Shown here: positions 25,424 to 38,289 of the stretch, one piece after another
How the letters are laid out: the number at the start of each line of letters is the position of its first letter
How positions within the stretch are numbered: position 1 is the stretch's first letter
Assembly (NCBI GenBank): GCA_003255065.1
Contig: QAOA01002080.1
Coordinates: 345,330 to 409,329, forward strand
Direction of reading: 5' to 3'
Origin: Cercis canadensis
Lineage: Eukaryota > Streptophyta > Magnoliopsida > Fabales > Fabaceae
DNA length: 64,000 bases
The notes under the pieces: generated by a model
Told to the model about the DNA's origin: nothing
The model's input: only the letters and a program-made list of their open reading frames with translations
Database searches by the model: none
Made by a program: the position numbers and the translations under genes

Positions 25424-25808
25424 AAAATTTTAGAGTAAAACCCTTTTTTAATCCTTGAAAAATACAGTCACTGACAAATTTGTCCTCCAAAAATTTTCGG
25501 TGACAAATTAGTTCTTGAATTATTATTTTGCTGACAAATTAGTCTTCCGGTAAGTAAGATCAGTGAAAAGAAAAGGAACACTTGAATGAGGAAATGAGGG
25601 CTTAAGCAAAGCTATGCAAGATCAGTGAAAAAAATTTAGGAAATAGGTCTGCAGGAGTTTAGAACTTTTTTCATTAAAGTACCAAATGACTAATTTGTCA
25701 GATAGAATAATAATTCAATGACCAATTTGTCACTGAAAATTTTTAGATGACGAATTTGTCAATAGCTGTATTTTTTAAGGACTAAAAAAAGATTTTACTC
25801 AAAATTTT
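25424..25808. mobile_element. Foldback MITE of about 385 bp
   Basis: The left half, starting AAATTTTAGAGTAAAA, pairs with the right half ending TTTTACTCAAAATTTT for well over 100 bases. Inside, the words GACAAATTNGTC recur in both arms. No coding capacity. A target duplication is not clear, so the superfamily is open. Confidence 0.7.
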
Positions 25809-26050
25809 ATTTATAGTTAGAAAAATGAATGAATACTAAATACACATCACGATCACGTGCACATGTTTTTGCTGATTGTCAAGGACCGTTAACTGCCCAC
25901 ATTCTTCAAGTCCTATGTTTGACGTTTCTTTCTTTATTTATAACTAATTAATTTGGGGAATGGCGGCCAACGTTGGGCTTGTAAATCCCATTCATTGTTG
26001 AACCACACACTTGCTTTCGGCTCATCCTAGGTTTGCTAATCACTATCTTC

Positions 26051-26959
26051 CTCTTCTCCTTGCTTTATTAATTTAATTACTCAATACCCCACCTCTCTGG
26101 TTTGGCGCAGACCTCTTTCTTTTTTTGAGTGCAAGTTTGATTACAAATATTGCTCAATTTGTGCACAGCAGCACAGGGTTCGTATAATTTGAGCATCTTC
26201 TTCGTACATTGTGCTTGTCCCAGATTTATCACCTGCTTAGTTGCCTAATTTAGGCAACACTTTGATCTTATTCTAACAACCTTGCTTAGTTGCCTAGGTC
26301 CTTTCACACTCAATTAATCTATTTTCTAACGCAAAAAATCCCGCACACATCTCCTCCTTCTTTAACCCTCAATTAAATGAACAAAAAAAGAAAAAAGAAT
26401 TATTCATTCCAAAGTTGAACCATTTCTAAACCTTTTTGCTTCTCTTCTCTAAAATATTTTCAAGGACTGCAGCCCCTCAAATTTTAACCCAACTCTTCGG
26501 TAGTTCCTTACTTTGGGGTCTGCTTCTTTTTAAGATTATTTTTATTATTTTTTTCTTTTTGATGGCAACCCTACCCTGAGTGCCAGTCCCTACACTTGGC
26601 CCAACAAGTTCTTAATTCTGAATTGGTTTATTTTTACCCCAACCTCCACCATGCAGCCATTGATGATCCATTTAAGGTCCCATCTTCAATTTGTTATAAT
26701 TATTTCGTTTATTTATATGATTATTTTGTTTATGTATGGATATAAGAATTATATATTTTATACATGATAAACATATAATACATAAGTATATTTTAATCAT
26801 TCACACCAATAGCACTACAAATTAATTGATATCCAATCGAATTTAACAATTAAACAGAAGTGTTGAGATACATAAAAAAGAAAGAAAAAAAACTAGTATT
26901 GCTTTCATGTGTATCGCAATACTTATTACGGAAATGCTCGTGTTGTTAACTAGTGATGA
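26051..26959. other. Intergenic region downstream of the ERF098-like gene
   Basis: No gene. CCTAATTTAGGCAAC near 26254 resembles the flank of the W-box/G-box element at 46026. Confidence 0.45.
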
Positions 26960-27403
26960 TTACTGATGGGTGTCATTTAGTGGCTGAAGGAGTTGATCCA
27001 GTAAATTGGTATCCAAGTCTTCAAACTCTAAAGCATGATCCCCTTGGTGTCCTTTTGATGAAGCTGCAGCTATAACAAAGGTGTCAGCAGCAGCAGCAGA
27101 AGAAGAAGAAGAAGAAGAGGAGGAGGGTAAAAGTAATGAATTGGAAGTTGGATTATGAGATTGGTAATGGTAATGGTAGTCATTTGGGAAGTTGAGTATG
27201 GCTCTGTGACGACGCAAGCGAAAAGCAGCGGCATCATAAGCGCGTGCAGCCTGCATGGCAGTGTCAAAGGTTCCAAGCCATATGCGAGTCCCTTTTCTTG
27301 TTGGGTCACGAATCTCCGCTGCAAACTTACCCCATGGCCTTCTACGAATCCCTCTATATCGAACCTCTACTTCTCGCCCTCCATCTCTCTCCCCTTGTTT
27401 CAT
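26960..27403 (-). CDS. ERF098/TDR1-like short ethylene-response factor
   Basis: Single-exon ERF of 147 residues with almost no N-terminal extension: the AP2 domain begins at about residue 16 and ends near 73. This layout and the [15 protein letters not shown] tail (EDLL motif) match the Arabidopsis ERF095/ERF096/ERF098 type of group IXc. The linker holds a run of nine serines. The second half of the AP2 domain departs from the sister at 48193 and from the family: Met50 for Glu, Ala58 for Arg, and Arg65 in place of the conserved Gly of the [11 protein letters not shown] segment. DNA binding may therefore be altered (inference). It lies on the minus strand beyond copy C of the repeated unit. 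Confidence 0.9.
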   Translation of the reverse strand: MKQGERDGGREVEVRYRGIRRRPWGKFAAEIRDPTRKGTRIWLGTFDTAMQAARAYDAAAFRLRRHRAILNFPNDYHYHYQSHNPTSNSLLLPSSSSSSSSSAAAADTFVIAAASSKGHQGDHALEFEDLDTNLLDQLLQPLNDTHQ

Positions 27404-27510
27404 TCTGCTTTCAATTCAAACTCAATATCACTATAACAACACTCACATCCAAACTTCAAATCTCTCTTGCTTTGCCCTCAAACTTAATTAACCCGTGTGC
27501 CAAAACAAGG

Positions 27511-27541
<31 letters not shown>

Positions 27542-29578
27542 GGGTAAAAGAAAAAGAATATCCAATCTTTATGTATTCTTGATCGCAAAGTCGTAAGAGA
27601 CGGTTTGAATATCAAATCAGTGACATCGCCTAAAACAAATTAAGTTATTAGTTTAAGAATGTTAACGGGTCCAACAGAATGACCACTCAACATCACATAA
27701 TATAAATAGGCGCCGAACCCGGAAGGTCAATTATTGTCGTTGAATTTCGCTGTGCTGCAAAGGACACAAGACGTAGGTTCCGTTACCACCGTGAGGGAAA
27801 TCAAAATAATGATTAAGAACAATAAAAGTCCTAGTCAGATTCTTGCATGGGAGCCATTTTGGAACATAGCCTTCAATTTGAAACAAAGTAAGGTGAATAT
27901 CTAATAAATGGAATATTCGTATTTCCCAACAAATCAGTTCAGTATCAGAGGACAGAGGCTATATTTTTAACATTACTCCCAACCTCCTTTCTTTTTTTTT
28001 TTTTTTTTTTCCTTTTCTTTTTGGTTATGACATGTCTTATTTGAGCCGGAAGTCAAAAGATGGATAAGGTCAGATTGAGAATGAACTAACTACACAATAA
28101 CAAATGAACTAAGGGTCAAGTGGTAATGTCCGAACTCCGAAGCTTAAGTTAGCACAATCCGAACTAAAGAGTATAATAAATGCTAATGAAAGTCAACAGT
28201 TCGTATACCTGTTAATGGAAACTATTTATAAATGAGGGTAAGGGATATGATAGATATATACAAGATTCTTATGATGTAGGTTTTTGATTAAGTGAACTTA
28301 AATGCAATCGATCGAAAAATTAGTATCTACAAGTTATAGCATTGAAGAAAGCTTGGATTGTCTTCAAAAAAATAATGGAGGAACTGATATACCCATAACC
28401 ATAAAAAGATCATCGCTTGATAGGATTACAGAATTAAAATATTTTTATATTACATTCTCATATTATTCTGATTCCAAGTTTGAGATGAAAATATTTTTTA
28501 ACGGTGAAATTCAAATGATAGACACTCCATTAATTTTAAATCCTCCTATTTTTATTTCTTGAGTACTGTTAAATTAATGTATAGCTAAAAATACGTACAT
28601 TTTTTTTTTATATTTATAAATACAACAACGTCTAAATGTAATCCTCTGTCTAACGTCGGTTTGTTTAATACCTCAAATGTAAGAAGTTTCTCATATATCC
28701 TCAAACCTTAATCCTCAGTCTTTTTTTTTTTTTTCTTCTTCTTTTGTTGGCCATAACCTTAATCCTCTCCTCTGTCTCATCTCGGTTTGTTTAATATCAT
28801 TATTCAACCACACACTTTCGGTTTAACCTACTTTCCAACACTGGGAAACTGACGTACATAAAGACATATTTTTATTTTGACGTGAATTTATTTTTTTGAA
28901 AAAAAAAATAAACAATAAATTAAGCACACCCTCCTTTTTTTTTCCTTTTTGGTTTGAGGCCGTGGCACACACTCCCCTTCACTTCTTCCGTTTTAATGCT
29001 AATTCTATTATTGTTTCTAGCAATGCTATGTTTGATTCAGCGTCAAACTCTTACAATTACTGATAAATTGTAGCAGTTGTGTACAGAAAATATGTGCAGT
29101 TTCTTTTTTGTTGAAAAAAATTGAACTCAGTGAGTCAGTCAAAACTTCAAAAAAAATTGCTTAATGCACTTTAGCAAGTAACAACACTCATAAAATGTCA
29201 CACTAACTGATCAAATGACAAAAATTGAGTGATAACCATTTTCTAGAAAACATTTTCCCTATATTTTACTGTTTGCGGTGGGAGAATAAAGTCAATTGAA
29301 GAAAAGGCACAATTGACTCATGAAATTCAAAAATCATTAACATTCTTGGAGATCAAACAAAAAATGAGGCGGCCAAGCTAAACGTTTGATGGATATATTG
29401 CAAGTTGACACATGAGGGAGCCACCGTAATGTCTTTTTCTGAAAATCTAGTTATGATCTAAGCTGCATCATAGACAATGATAGACGATAAAATAAGCTTC
29501 ATTAGTTTTTCCTTATTACGTCTTCGTTTATTTTGATTTTGACTTAAGAACTAAAAATTCTTAAATTAGCTAATTGGG
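27404..29578. other. Promoter side of the ERF098-like gene and gene-poor DNA
   Basis: A (TA)n tract at about 27512-27534 lies where the minus-strand TATA box would be. The rest holds T runs and an 86-codon open stretch at 28302-28562 that I do not recognise and that lacks any familiar motif. I see no supported gene. Confidence 0.5.
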
Positions 29579-29758
29579 CTGTAGATCAATTAATCACAAA
29601 GCTTTCGTCGCTATAAGAGAGTCTTGTATTCAGGCCTCTCATTGAAAAAATGAGGGCCTCAAAGTGCTTCTCACAAATTGTGGGTGTTTCAACAACAGAA
29701 CCCCTGAAGCAAAAATGGCTCATCTCAAATTTGATAAGTTTAGTTTCATCTAAAGGTT
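29579..29758. repeat. Diverged duplicate block, copy 2
   Basis: Aligns with 4051-4215. It is interrupted at its end by the transposon that starts at 29761. Confidence 0.6.
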
Positions 29759-29760
29759 AA

Positions 29761-29784
29761 GGGTGTGTTTGGATGGGGTATTTG
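29761..29784 (+). repeat. Left terminal inverted repeat
   Basis: 24-bp end of the gene-capturing element, preceded by TAA. Mismatches with the right end are at positions 3 and 16. Confidence 0.75.
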
Positions 29785-30049
29785 TAGAGTGTAATATATT
29801 TGTAGAGTGTATTTGAAATGCTAATTTTGAATTACTTTGTTTGTGTAATTTTTTAAGGTATTTTTAAAATTCAAGTATATTCTTATAGTGACTTTCAAAG
29901 TCTCAATATAGTGTATTTCAAATTCACTCAAAATAGAGTATATTTCAAATTCACTCTATCAACCCTCTTTCTTTCTCTCCCAACAACCCCACCCAACTCC
30001 CAATTTTTTTTTACTGATTTTTCTTATATTAAAGCATTTCAAAAAATGA

Positions 30050-30427
<378 letters not shown>

Positions 30428-30470
30428 TAACAAGTTATATGCATGATTATAATTCTCATGATACACTTTG

Positions 30471-30475
30471 GAAAA
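30471..30475 (+). repeat. Target-site duplication of the copia element, left
   Basis: GAAAA. The same five bases follow the LTR at 35658-35662. Confidence 0.7.
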
Positions 30476-30689
30476 AATTAGCCTTACATGTTAACTTAAT
30501 GAATTAGTTAGTTAGGCTTAGTCAGTTAGCCAGCTCAGCATTAGGAATCATGCAGTTAGTTTGCATGCCTCGATTACTGCAACATTCAGTTACTGATATA
30601 TATATATATATATATATCTTGTAAAGGCCATGATTGGCTCATTCAGTTTTTGCAATAAGAAAATATTATTCTTCTGCAAGATTGCAATA
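30476..30689 (+). repeat. 5' LTR (214 bp)
   Basis: Starts AATTAGCC (first base changed from the TATTAGCC of the other copies) and ends GATTGCAATA. Includes a (TA)n tract and AATAAGAAAATATTATTC near its 3' end. Confidence 0.8.
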
Positions 30690-30701
30690 TGGTATCAGAG
30701 C
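30690..30701 (+). other. Primer-binding site, tRNA-iMet type
   Basis: TGGTATCAGAGC lies directly after the LTR; the same site occurs at 62131 in the second element. Confidence 0.9.
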
Positions 30702-30805
30702 AGAGAATGAAAATTCTCTGAACCTGGCTCGATTCCTGGACATCCTTCTTCGTCTAGTATCGCCTTCTGAAACTCTCCTTTTTCTTGCTCCTTCATTGAT
30801 CATCA

Positions 30806-33800
30806 ATGGCGTCAATTCCCATGGATGATTTTTCAAGTCCATTCTTCATGCATCCTTCTGATTCTCCAGGGTTGATTCTTGTCTCTCAAGCACTCAATGG
30901 AGACAACTACAACTCCTGGCGTCGTGCGATGAAGATGGCGCTCGTAGCTAAGAATAAGCTTGGATTTGTGGATGGATCTTTACCTCCACCAGATGAATCT
31001 GATTCTTCAAGCTTCATAGCATGGCAGCGCAATAACAACGTAGTTGATTCATGGCTCCTCAACTCCATCTCGAAAGAAATCACTGCAAGTGTGATTTACT
31101 CTTCCACAGCAGCAGATATTTGGCTTGATCTGCAAGAACGATTCCAACAACAGAATGACCCCAGAATCTTCCAGCTTAAGAAGGAATTGATCAACCTCAC
31201 ACAAGGATCCTTATCAGTGGCCCAATACTTCACACAACTGAAAGGTATTTGGGAAGAAATAGGTGAATATCGTCCAATTCACTCCTGCACTTGTGGAGGT
31301 GCAAAACCTTTGCTGGATCATCTGCACCAAGAGTATGTGCTTTGTTTCCTCATGGGCCTAAATGAGGTTTTCTCACATGTGCGAGGACAGATCCTTCTGA
31401 TGGATCCCCTTCCTCCTGTTAACAAGGTTTTCTCTCTTATTGTTCAAGAAGAAAGACAGAGATCGATGAGCCTACCTCCTCCATCAGGTGAGCATATGGC
31501 CTATGCCATGAATGGTCGTCTGCATCAATCTAACTCAGATGGAAGATTCAGAAATGGAAAGAAGGACAGACCTATGTGTGCACACTGTGGCATGCTCGAA
31601 CATGTGAAAGAAAAATGCTACAAACTTCATGGTTATCCTCCAGGATACAAGAAAGGAAAGCAAGCAGGAAATGTGAATCACATGTCTCTCCTGCCTGAGG
31701 AAGAATCAAACCACACTTCACCACTTGTGAATTCATCAAATAGTAATTCCTTCCAGATGACTACTCAGCAATATCAACAATTGATACATCTCCTTCAAAC
31801 TCAGATATCACAAGCAGCAATCCCTGATATGGATACCTCCACCAACCAAGCCTCAGCTGGTATTATTCTTTCATCCAACACTCTCCCCTTTAATAAAGAT
31901 CCTAACTCTTGGATACTAGATTCAGGAGCCACATCTCATGTTTCTTGTTCTCTCAAACACTTTACCACACACAAACCATTACATAATCGCTTTGTCACTT
32001 TACCAAATAATTGCAAAATTTCTGTCACTACTATAAGGAGTGTTCAGTTAGCTTCAAATTTCCTTCTTCATAATGTGCTTTATATTCCACAATTTCGAGT
32101 CAATCTCATATCAGTATCTGCTTTGCTTCAAAATTCCACTTATCTTGTGTCTTTTTATGGTAATTCCTTCCACATCCAGGACCTCAAACAATCGAAGATG
32201 ATTGGCAAGGGTGATGTGTGCCAGGGATTATACACATACAAAGTTCACAAGCATGGTGCACAAGGCACGTCTGATATAATTTTTCATTCCCCTTCAAAAC
32301 CTATCATTTGTAATATGCATTCTGCATTAACAGCACATGTATCAGATGCTGATTGCTCTTTCAATAAATTCAGTACTGCCACACTGTGGCATGCTAGACT
32401 AGGTCATCCTTCTGACAAAGTATTGAAAATCATGAGTAATACAATTCTTTTTACTTGTCCTTCTACATATTCATCTAGCACTTGTCAAATCTGTTCTTTA
32501 TCTAAATTTCGCCGCTTGTCATTTACATCTCATAATCATCTGTCACAGTCTTCTTTTGACTTAATTCATTGTGATATCTGGGGTCCTTACCCTCATTGCA
32601 CTTATGATGGCAAGAGATACTTCTTAACAATTGTTGATGATTGCACTCGTTTCACTTGGGTATACATGCTGGCAAGCAAAGCAGAAGCTTCTGTTTCTAT
32701 TGTCAATTTCTTTACTATGGTCAAAACTCAATTTGGCAAGACAACTAAGAAACTTCGATCAGATAATGCAAAAGAACTTGCTCTCACCACTTTCCTATAG
32801 CAACAAGGTACCCTGCATCAATTTTCCTGTGCTTATCGACCTGAACAAAATTCAGTGGTCGAAAGGAAACACCAACATCTACTTAATGTGGCTAGAGCTT
32901 TAATGTTCCAAGCTCATATTCCTATTCACTTCTGGGGTGACTGTCTTGCTACTGCTGCCTTCCTCATCAATAGAACTCCCTCACCATTATTACAAGACAG
33001 ATCTCCTTATCAGTTGCTCTATGATCAACTCCCCAACTACAATGCCTTCAAGGTTTTTGGATGCCTATGTTTTGTAGCCACTGTTCCTCCCACAAGAACA
33101 AAATTCACAGCGCGAGCAGTGCCTGTAGTCTTCATGGGTTATCCCTTAGGCTACAAAGGTTACAGAGTCTACAATCTCCAAACAAAACAGTTCATGATCT
33201 CCAGAGATGTCACTTTTCATGAACATCTGTTTCCCTTCCAGGCCATTCCTCACTCCACAGCTACGGATGATTTCTTCAGCCACATTGTAGTTCCCAATTT
33301 TCAACATGACTATTCACTTCATCCTGTTGCTCCTCCACCTGAAGCCCTCTCCTCACCACAATCCAGTGTTCCTGGTTCCATTCCCAGCACTCCTGGTGCC
33401 CCTTCTGCTGCTATAGCCCATTCCCCTCAGCCCCTCAGTAAGATCACCCCTATTAATCCTATGCGCAGGACTACCAGGACCCTAAAACCTCCAACCTACC
33501 TCAATGATTACATTTGCTTTACTACCTTCTCCACAGCCAGGCACCCTATCCACAATGTCATCTGCTATGACAGGCTCTCCAGTTCTTATAGTGACTTCAT
33601 CCACCAGGTCTCTAGCATCTATGAGCCACAGTTCTACCATCAGGCTGTGCGCTATAAAGAATGGCAAACTGCCATGAAGGAAGAACTTGATGCTTTGGAA
33701 GCTAATCAGACTTGGCACATAGTTCCTCTTCCTCTTGGCAAACGTGCCATTGGCTGCATGTGGCTTTACAAGGTCAAATATAAAGCTGATGGTACATTGG

Positions 33801-35155
33801 ACAGATACAAGGCTAGACTCGTTGCCAAAGGTCACACTCAGCAGGCTGGGATAGATTTCTTGGACACTTTCTCCCCTGTGGCCAAGATCACTACTGTTCT
33901 TTTTCTCCTCTCAGTTGCTGCTGTGAAACAGTGGTCCATGGTCCAACTGGATATTAATAACGTTTTCTTAAATGGGGACCTGTTTGAGGAAGTTTATATG
34001 CAACTTCCACTTGGCTACCCTGTGCAAGGTCAGAATCTAGTCTGCAAACTCACCAAGTCCCTTTATGGCCTACGTCAAGCTTCTAGACAATGGTTTCACA
34101 AATTCTCTACTACATTGCTCACTCATGGCTTCTCTCAATCCTATACAGATTATTCCTTGTTTTTTATTGGCAAAGGAATCAATCTAGTAATCCTCTTAGT
34201 CTATGTGGATGATATTATCCTGGCTGGCCCTAGTCCTTCTGCTATTCACCATATTTAGCAATTGCTTCAGAAACTTTTCAAACTAAAAGTTCTTAGTGAT
34301 CTGAAGTACTTCTTGGGTTTAGAGATAGCAAAGTCTACCAAGGGCATTCATTTGTCTCAACGCAAATACACTCTTCAGTTATTAGAGGACACTGGTTTTT
34401 CTGCTGCTAAACCTGTCTTGCTCCCTATGGATCCTAGCTTGAAACTCACTACCTCTCATGGTGACTTGCTCCCTGATGCCTCTTTGTACAGACGCCTCAT
34501 TGGGAGACTCATGTACCTCACTGTCTCCAGACCAGACATCAGTTATGCAGTAAACAAGCTCAGTCAGTTCATGTCACAACCTAGGCAACCTCACTTACAT
34601 GCGGTGCATCATGTCTTGCAGTATTTGAAGTCAGCACCAGGCCAAGGGCTTCTTTTCTCTGCCACTTCTCCCTTACGTCTCACTGCTTTTGCAGATGCTG
34701 ACTGGGGTAGCTGCTTAGACACCAGAAGATCCACCACAGGATACTGTGTCTTCCTTGGGGATTCATTGATTTCTTGGAAATCAAAGAGACAGCCCACTGT
34801 GTCTCGTTCATCTGCAGAGGCAGAATATCGAGCTCTGGCCAATGTCACTAGTGAACTCTTATGGTTACGCCAGCTCAGCAGTATTTTTGAAATCCCCATT
34901 GCTTCCATCATGGTTTTCTGTGACAACCAATCTGCCATACATCTTGCCAGCAATCCTACCTCCACTGATCGCTCTAAACATGTCGATATTGATTGTCACT
35001 TCATTAGAGAGCATGTTCATTCTGGTTTTATCAAGCTTGTCCATGTGCAATCTCAGCACCAACTTGCTGACTTACTCACTAAGCCACTACCATCCACTTC
35101 TTTTCGTTTTCTCAAGGCCAAGTTGGGGGTTTTGGACATTTACCTTCCAACTTGA
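30806..35155 (+). pseudogene. Copia gag-pol frame with two in-frame stops
   Basis: One frame runs 1,449 codons and is broken only by TAG at 32798-32800 and TAG at 34256-34258. Parts in order: a gag region (ILVSQALNGDNYNSW, GSLSVAQYF) over about residues 1-230; a zinc knuckle CAHCGMLEHVKEKC near 258; the protease WILDSGATSHVS near 370; the integrase from HCDIWGPY and DDCTRF to VVERKH; reverse transcriptase with YVDDIILAG; RNase H with ADADWGSC and SSAEAEYRAL. The first stop falls inside the integrase core, between the second Asp and the catalytic Glu. The second falls just after the reverse transcriptase YVDD motif. No frameshift is seen, so inactivation is recent or the element was sequenced from a slightly damaged copy. 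Confidence 0.9.
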
Positions 35156-35162
35156 GGGGGGG
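35154..35162 (+). other. Polypurine tract
   Basis: GAGGGGGGG immediately before the 3' LTR. Confidence 0.75.
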
Positions 35163-35240
35163 TATTAGCCTTACACGTTAACTTAATGAAATAGTTAGTT
35201 AGGCTTAGTCAGTTAGCCAGCTCAGCATTAGGAATCATGC
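35163..35240 (+). repeat. 3' LTR, first 78 bp
   Basis: Begins TATTAGCC and is cut by the N at 35241. Confidence 0.8.
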
Positions 35241-35241
35241 N

Positions 35242-35876
<635 letters not shown>

Positions 35877-36044
35877 TAAAGAATGTGATTTGAAAGGATT
35901 TTGTAATGTCTATCAATAGTTTTAAATATTAGTGTTAAATTACACTTTTTATAATAGAGTGTATCCAAATAAAGTATTTTATAAATACATGTATTTGAAA
36001 TGCTGCATTTCAAATACATGTATTTGAAATACACAATAATTTGT

Positions 36045-36068
36045 CAAATACCTCATCCAAACACAACC
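36045..36068 (-). repeat. Right terminal inverted repeat
   Basis: 24-bp inverted partner of 29761-29784, followed by TAA. Confidence 0.75.
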
Positions 36069-36071
36069 TAA

Positions 36072-36879
36072 GATTAATTAGGCTCTGGTTCCTAGATTAA
36101 AAAAAATAAAAATAAACAAGATTCTTAAATTAATTTTTTTTTTCCAAAACAAATTGAGTAATGAGAAAAAGAGTTGTGGTTTATCATTGTGTTACAAATT
36201 TCTCAACCCCAAACTTTCTTAATAAAAATTTTATGATAAAGTGTCTTTCAAGATGCATATTAGCATATGCTTGGTATTTGGGGCCTTTTTCTCTCCATGA
36301 TGAAGCTTTATGTGGTGGTGAGTGTCAAAGGAAAAGGGTAAGCGGAATCATAATTACAATTTGAGAATGAGAGAAATGAATATGTGTTTAAGTGGTTTTT
36401 TCTGTATTTTATGAGAGGCAAAAACCGACCAATCGAATTGAAGTTGGTTCGGTTCGGTTTTTAAAAAAATACAAAAAATCAAACTTAACCAAATCGAATA
36501 GGCTTGGTCAATTCAGTGGTCGATTAGGGGTGAAAATTGAATTGAACCGGATCAATTACACTCTTAATTATAAATTAATTATGTAATAACAAAATTTTAA
36601 GAAAACGAATTTGTTACAATGGAATGCAATATAGTAAGAAAAAGATATGTATACCACAAATTAAATTTTTGTCATCAATTCTCTAATCAAATGAGGCATA
36701 ATTAGACCCCCAGTCATTTGAATAATCCGATTCAAACAAAATTTATAACTTGTATGTGCAAATTAATTTTGCTACCCCCCACCCCCCTTCTTTTTTTTTT
36801 GCTCCTTCCCTGTCTCACAGCTGTAGCGTTTCAAGATTGGCATCTGTAGATTATTATATTCTTGACTTTGAATTCTGAA
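36072..36879. other. Intergenic DNA
   Basis: No gene. The GGTTCGGTTCGGTT-rich part at 36408-36560 resembles common plant hAT-derived repeats, but I could not find paired ends. Confidence 0.45.
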
Positions 36880-38157
36880 TTTTGAAAGAAATCCAGACGA
36901 TCTGATGGACCAACTGATTGCTTTGTCTTGATCGAACAATATTGGGGAATTTTAAAAACAGTAGTTATCAGAAAAAGGCATAAGATTTCAAATATGTCCG
37001 ATTAGGACAAGCATGAATGCATGTATCTGCTTCCCTTCTTCTTTAAAGCACGAGGCGTCCACCCTTAAACTAAATAATTGATGGGTAATATGCAAGTGGC
37101 GCATTCTTTTTTAATTACAACTTGATCATAATGCTCATTTATAAAATTTTAAAGCGTTCAAAGCCTTCCTCTTTTTTCTTTTCTCTATTTTTATTTTGGT
37201 TTGCTGATGGAAGCCTTGGTTTGTTCTCTTTGTCACTTTCAGTGTTATATATATATATATAGTTTGTAAATTCCTAAATTATTATTAGCTAAAATTACAA
37301 ACACTCTAATAAGAATTGGTGTGTTGCATTCGACAATTTATGTTAAGTATTTAAAATAAAATTTAGCTTTTTTTTGGTTGGGAAAATAAAATTTATTGTT
37401 TTGTCAAGTGATAGTGCATCGCTAAGTCACTGGCTAATCCTCTCTGCAGGCATATAAGACAAGGCAGATTATATAGGGGAAAAAAAACCATAAAAAAATT
37501 AAAAACAAAAAAACTGGATAATATCATATATATGACAAAGCGAAAAAGATTGTGACACTGACACTGATGCAATGCAGTGCCTGTGCCAAGGTTTGACATA
37601 AAAGTGGAAGGAATTTGGGTATACTTGGTCCAAGCTTCTTGGTTCTTGCCCATTAGGAGTTGCCCACGTTGCATATTATTACTTGAATTTGACTCACGTG
37701 TCTAATATCTAGCGTTACCTTTTCTGAATCCTGCGGATTTTTCATTTTCGGGTTAGGACCGTTAGGTCCATCCTTCTGTTTTTTGGGTATACTAATACTT
37801 GGTCCATGTCCAACCTTTAATTAATTAATGAGTTTAACATCCATACATTGTACATATACATAAAATAAAAAGAAAGAAAGTCTATAAAGAGAGAAATAAA
37901 ATAAAAAAAGCAAAATGAAAAAAATGAGAGAGTAAATACACAAAATCTAAAAAGAAATACTCTCAAAAAAATAAAATTGTATATAGAAATAACGCATAAT
38001 ATATCAATAATCCAAAAACATGGTCCTTGCTCAATCAACCATTCAACCATTTGTCATTCTTTTGGTCCTTTTCTATCTAACTTGTTTCTCCATACATATA
38101 TATCCTTACCCATTTATTTATTTATTTTGATGAGCTTACCCATTTCGTTTCAACGGC
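36880..38157 (+). repeat. Duplicated upstream region of the ERF at 38290
   Basis: Aligns with 51100-52155 upstream of the ERF at 52259. Shared words include GACGATCTGATGGACCAACT, ATGCATGTATCTGC, ACAACTTGATCAT, AGTTGCCCACGTTG and TTTGACTCACGTG. The two promoters are therefore recent duplicates over more than 1 kb. Confidence 0.7.
37688..37706 (+). promoter_or_regulatory. W-box/G-box composite element
   Basis: TTTGACTCACGTGTCTAAT joins a TTGAC W-box core to a CACGTG G-box. Relatives lie at 914, 46026 and 51928. It sits about 600 bases before the ATG at 38290. Confidence 0.45.
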
Positions 38158-38165
38158 TATATATA
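38158..38165 (+). promoter_or_regulatory. TATA box of ERF at 38290
   Basis: TATATATA followed by GGGCAGGGG, about 130 bases before the ATG. Confidence 0.55.
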
Positions 38166-38289
38166 GGGCAGGGGTTCCAAAATCAAAGCCCATCAGAACT
38201 CAGAAGTAGTTAAACCACAGTTCACCAAAAAAATAGTAAATAGAATTCAAGGTGATAGTGAATCTGGGTATTTGCATTTTGATTCCAAT

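Larger units (their letters stand above)
24251..26050 (-). repeat. Conserved upstream blocks of the repeated unit (C side)
   Basis: Partly matches 13340-14650 and 44380-45430. There is an exon-like GGTGGCAAAGCCGTTGCCAA near 24830, the conserved element at 25177, a CACGTGCAC near 25855 and GCGGCCAACGTTGG near 25965. A foldback element (25424-25808) has inserted between these blocks. No gene is seen. Confidence 0.4.
30476..35240 (+). mobile_element. Ty1/copia retrotransposon nested in the captured intron
   Basis: The 5' LTR (30476-30689) is followed at once by the primer-binding site TGGTATCAGAGC (30690-30701), complementary to initiator tRNA-Met. One gag-pol frame follows (30806-35155), then a G-rich polypurine tract (35154-35162), and the first 78 bases of the 3' LTR before the contig join at 35241. 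The order gag, protease, integrase, reverse transcriptase, RNase H is that of copia. In 78 comparable bases the two LTRs differ at three. The LTR ends are TATT...AATA in place of the usual TG...CA. Confidence 0.9.

Noticed and set aside
28302-28562. 86-codon frame
   Set aside because: Low-complexity AT-rich composition and no recognisable motif; a protein search would be needed.
36408-36560. hAT-like GGTTCGG-rich repeat
   Set aside because: No matching inverted end or 8-bp duplication was found, so the boundaries cannot be set.
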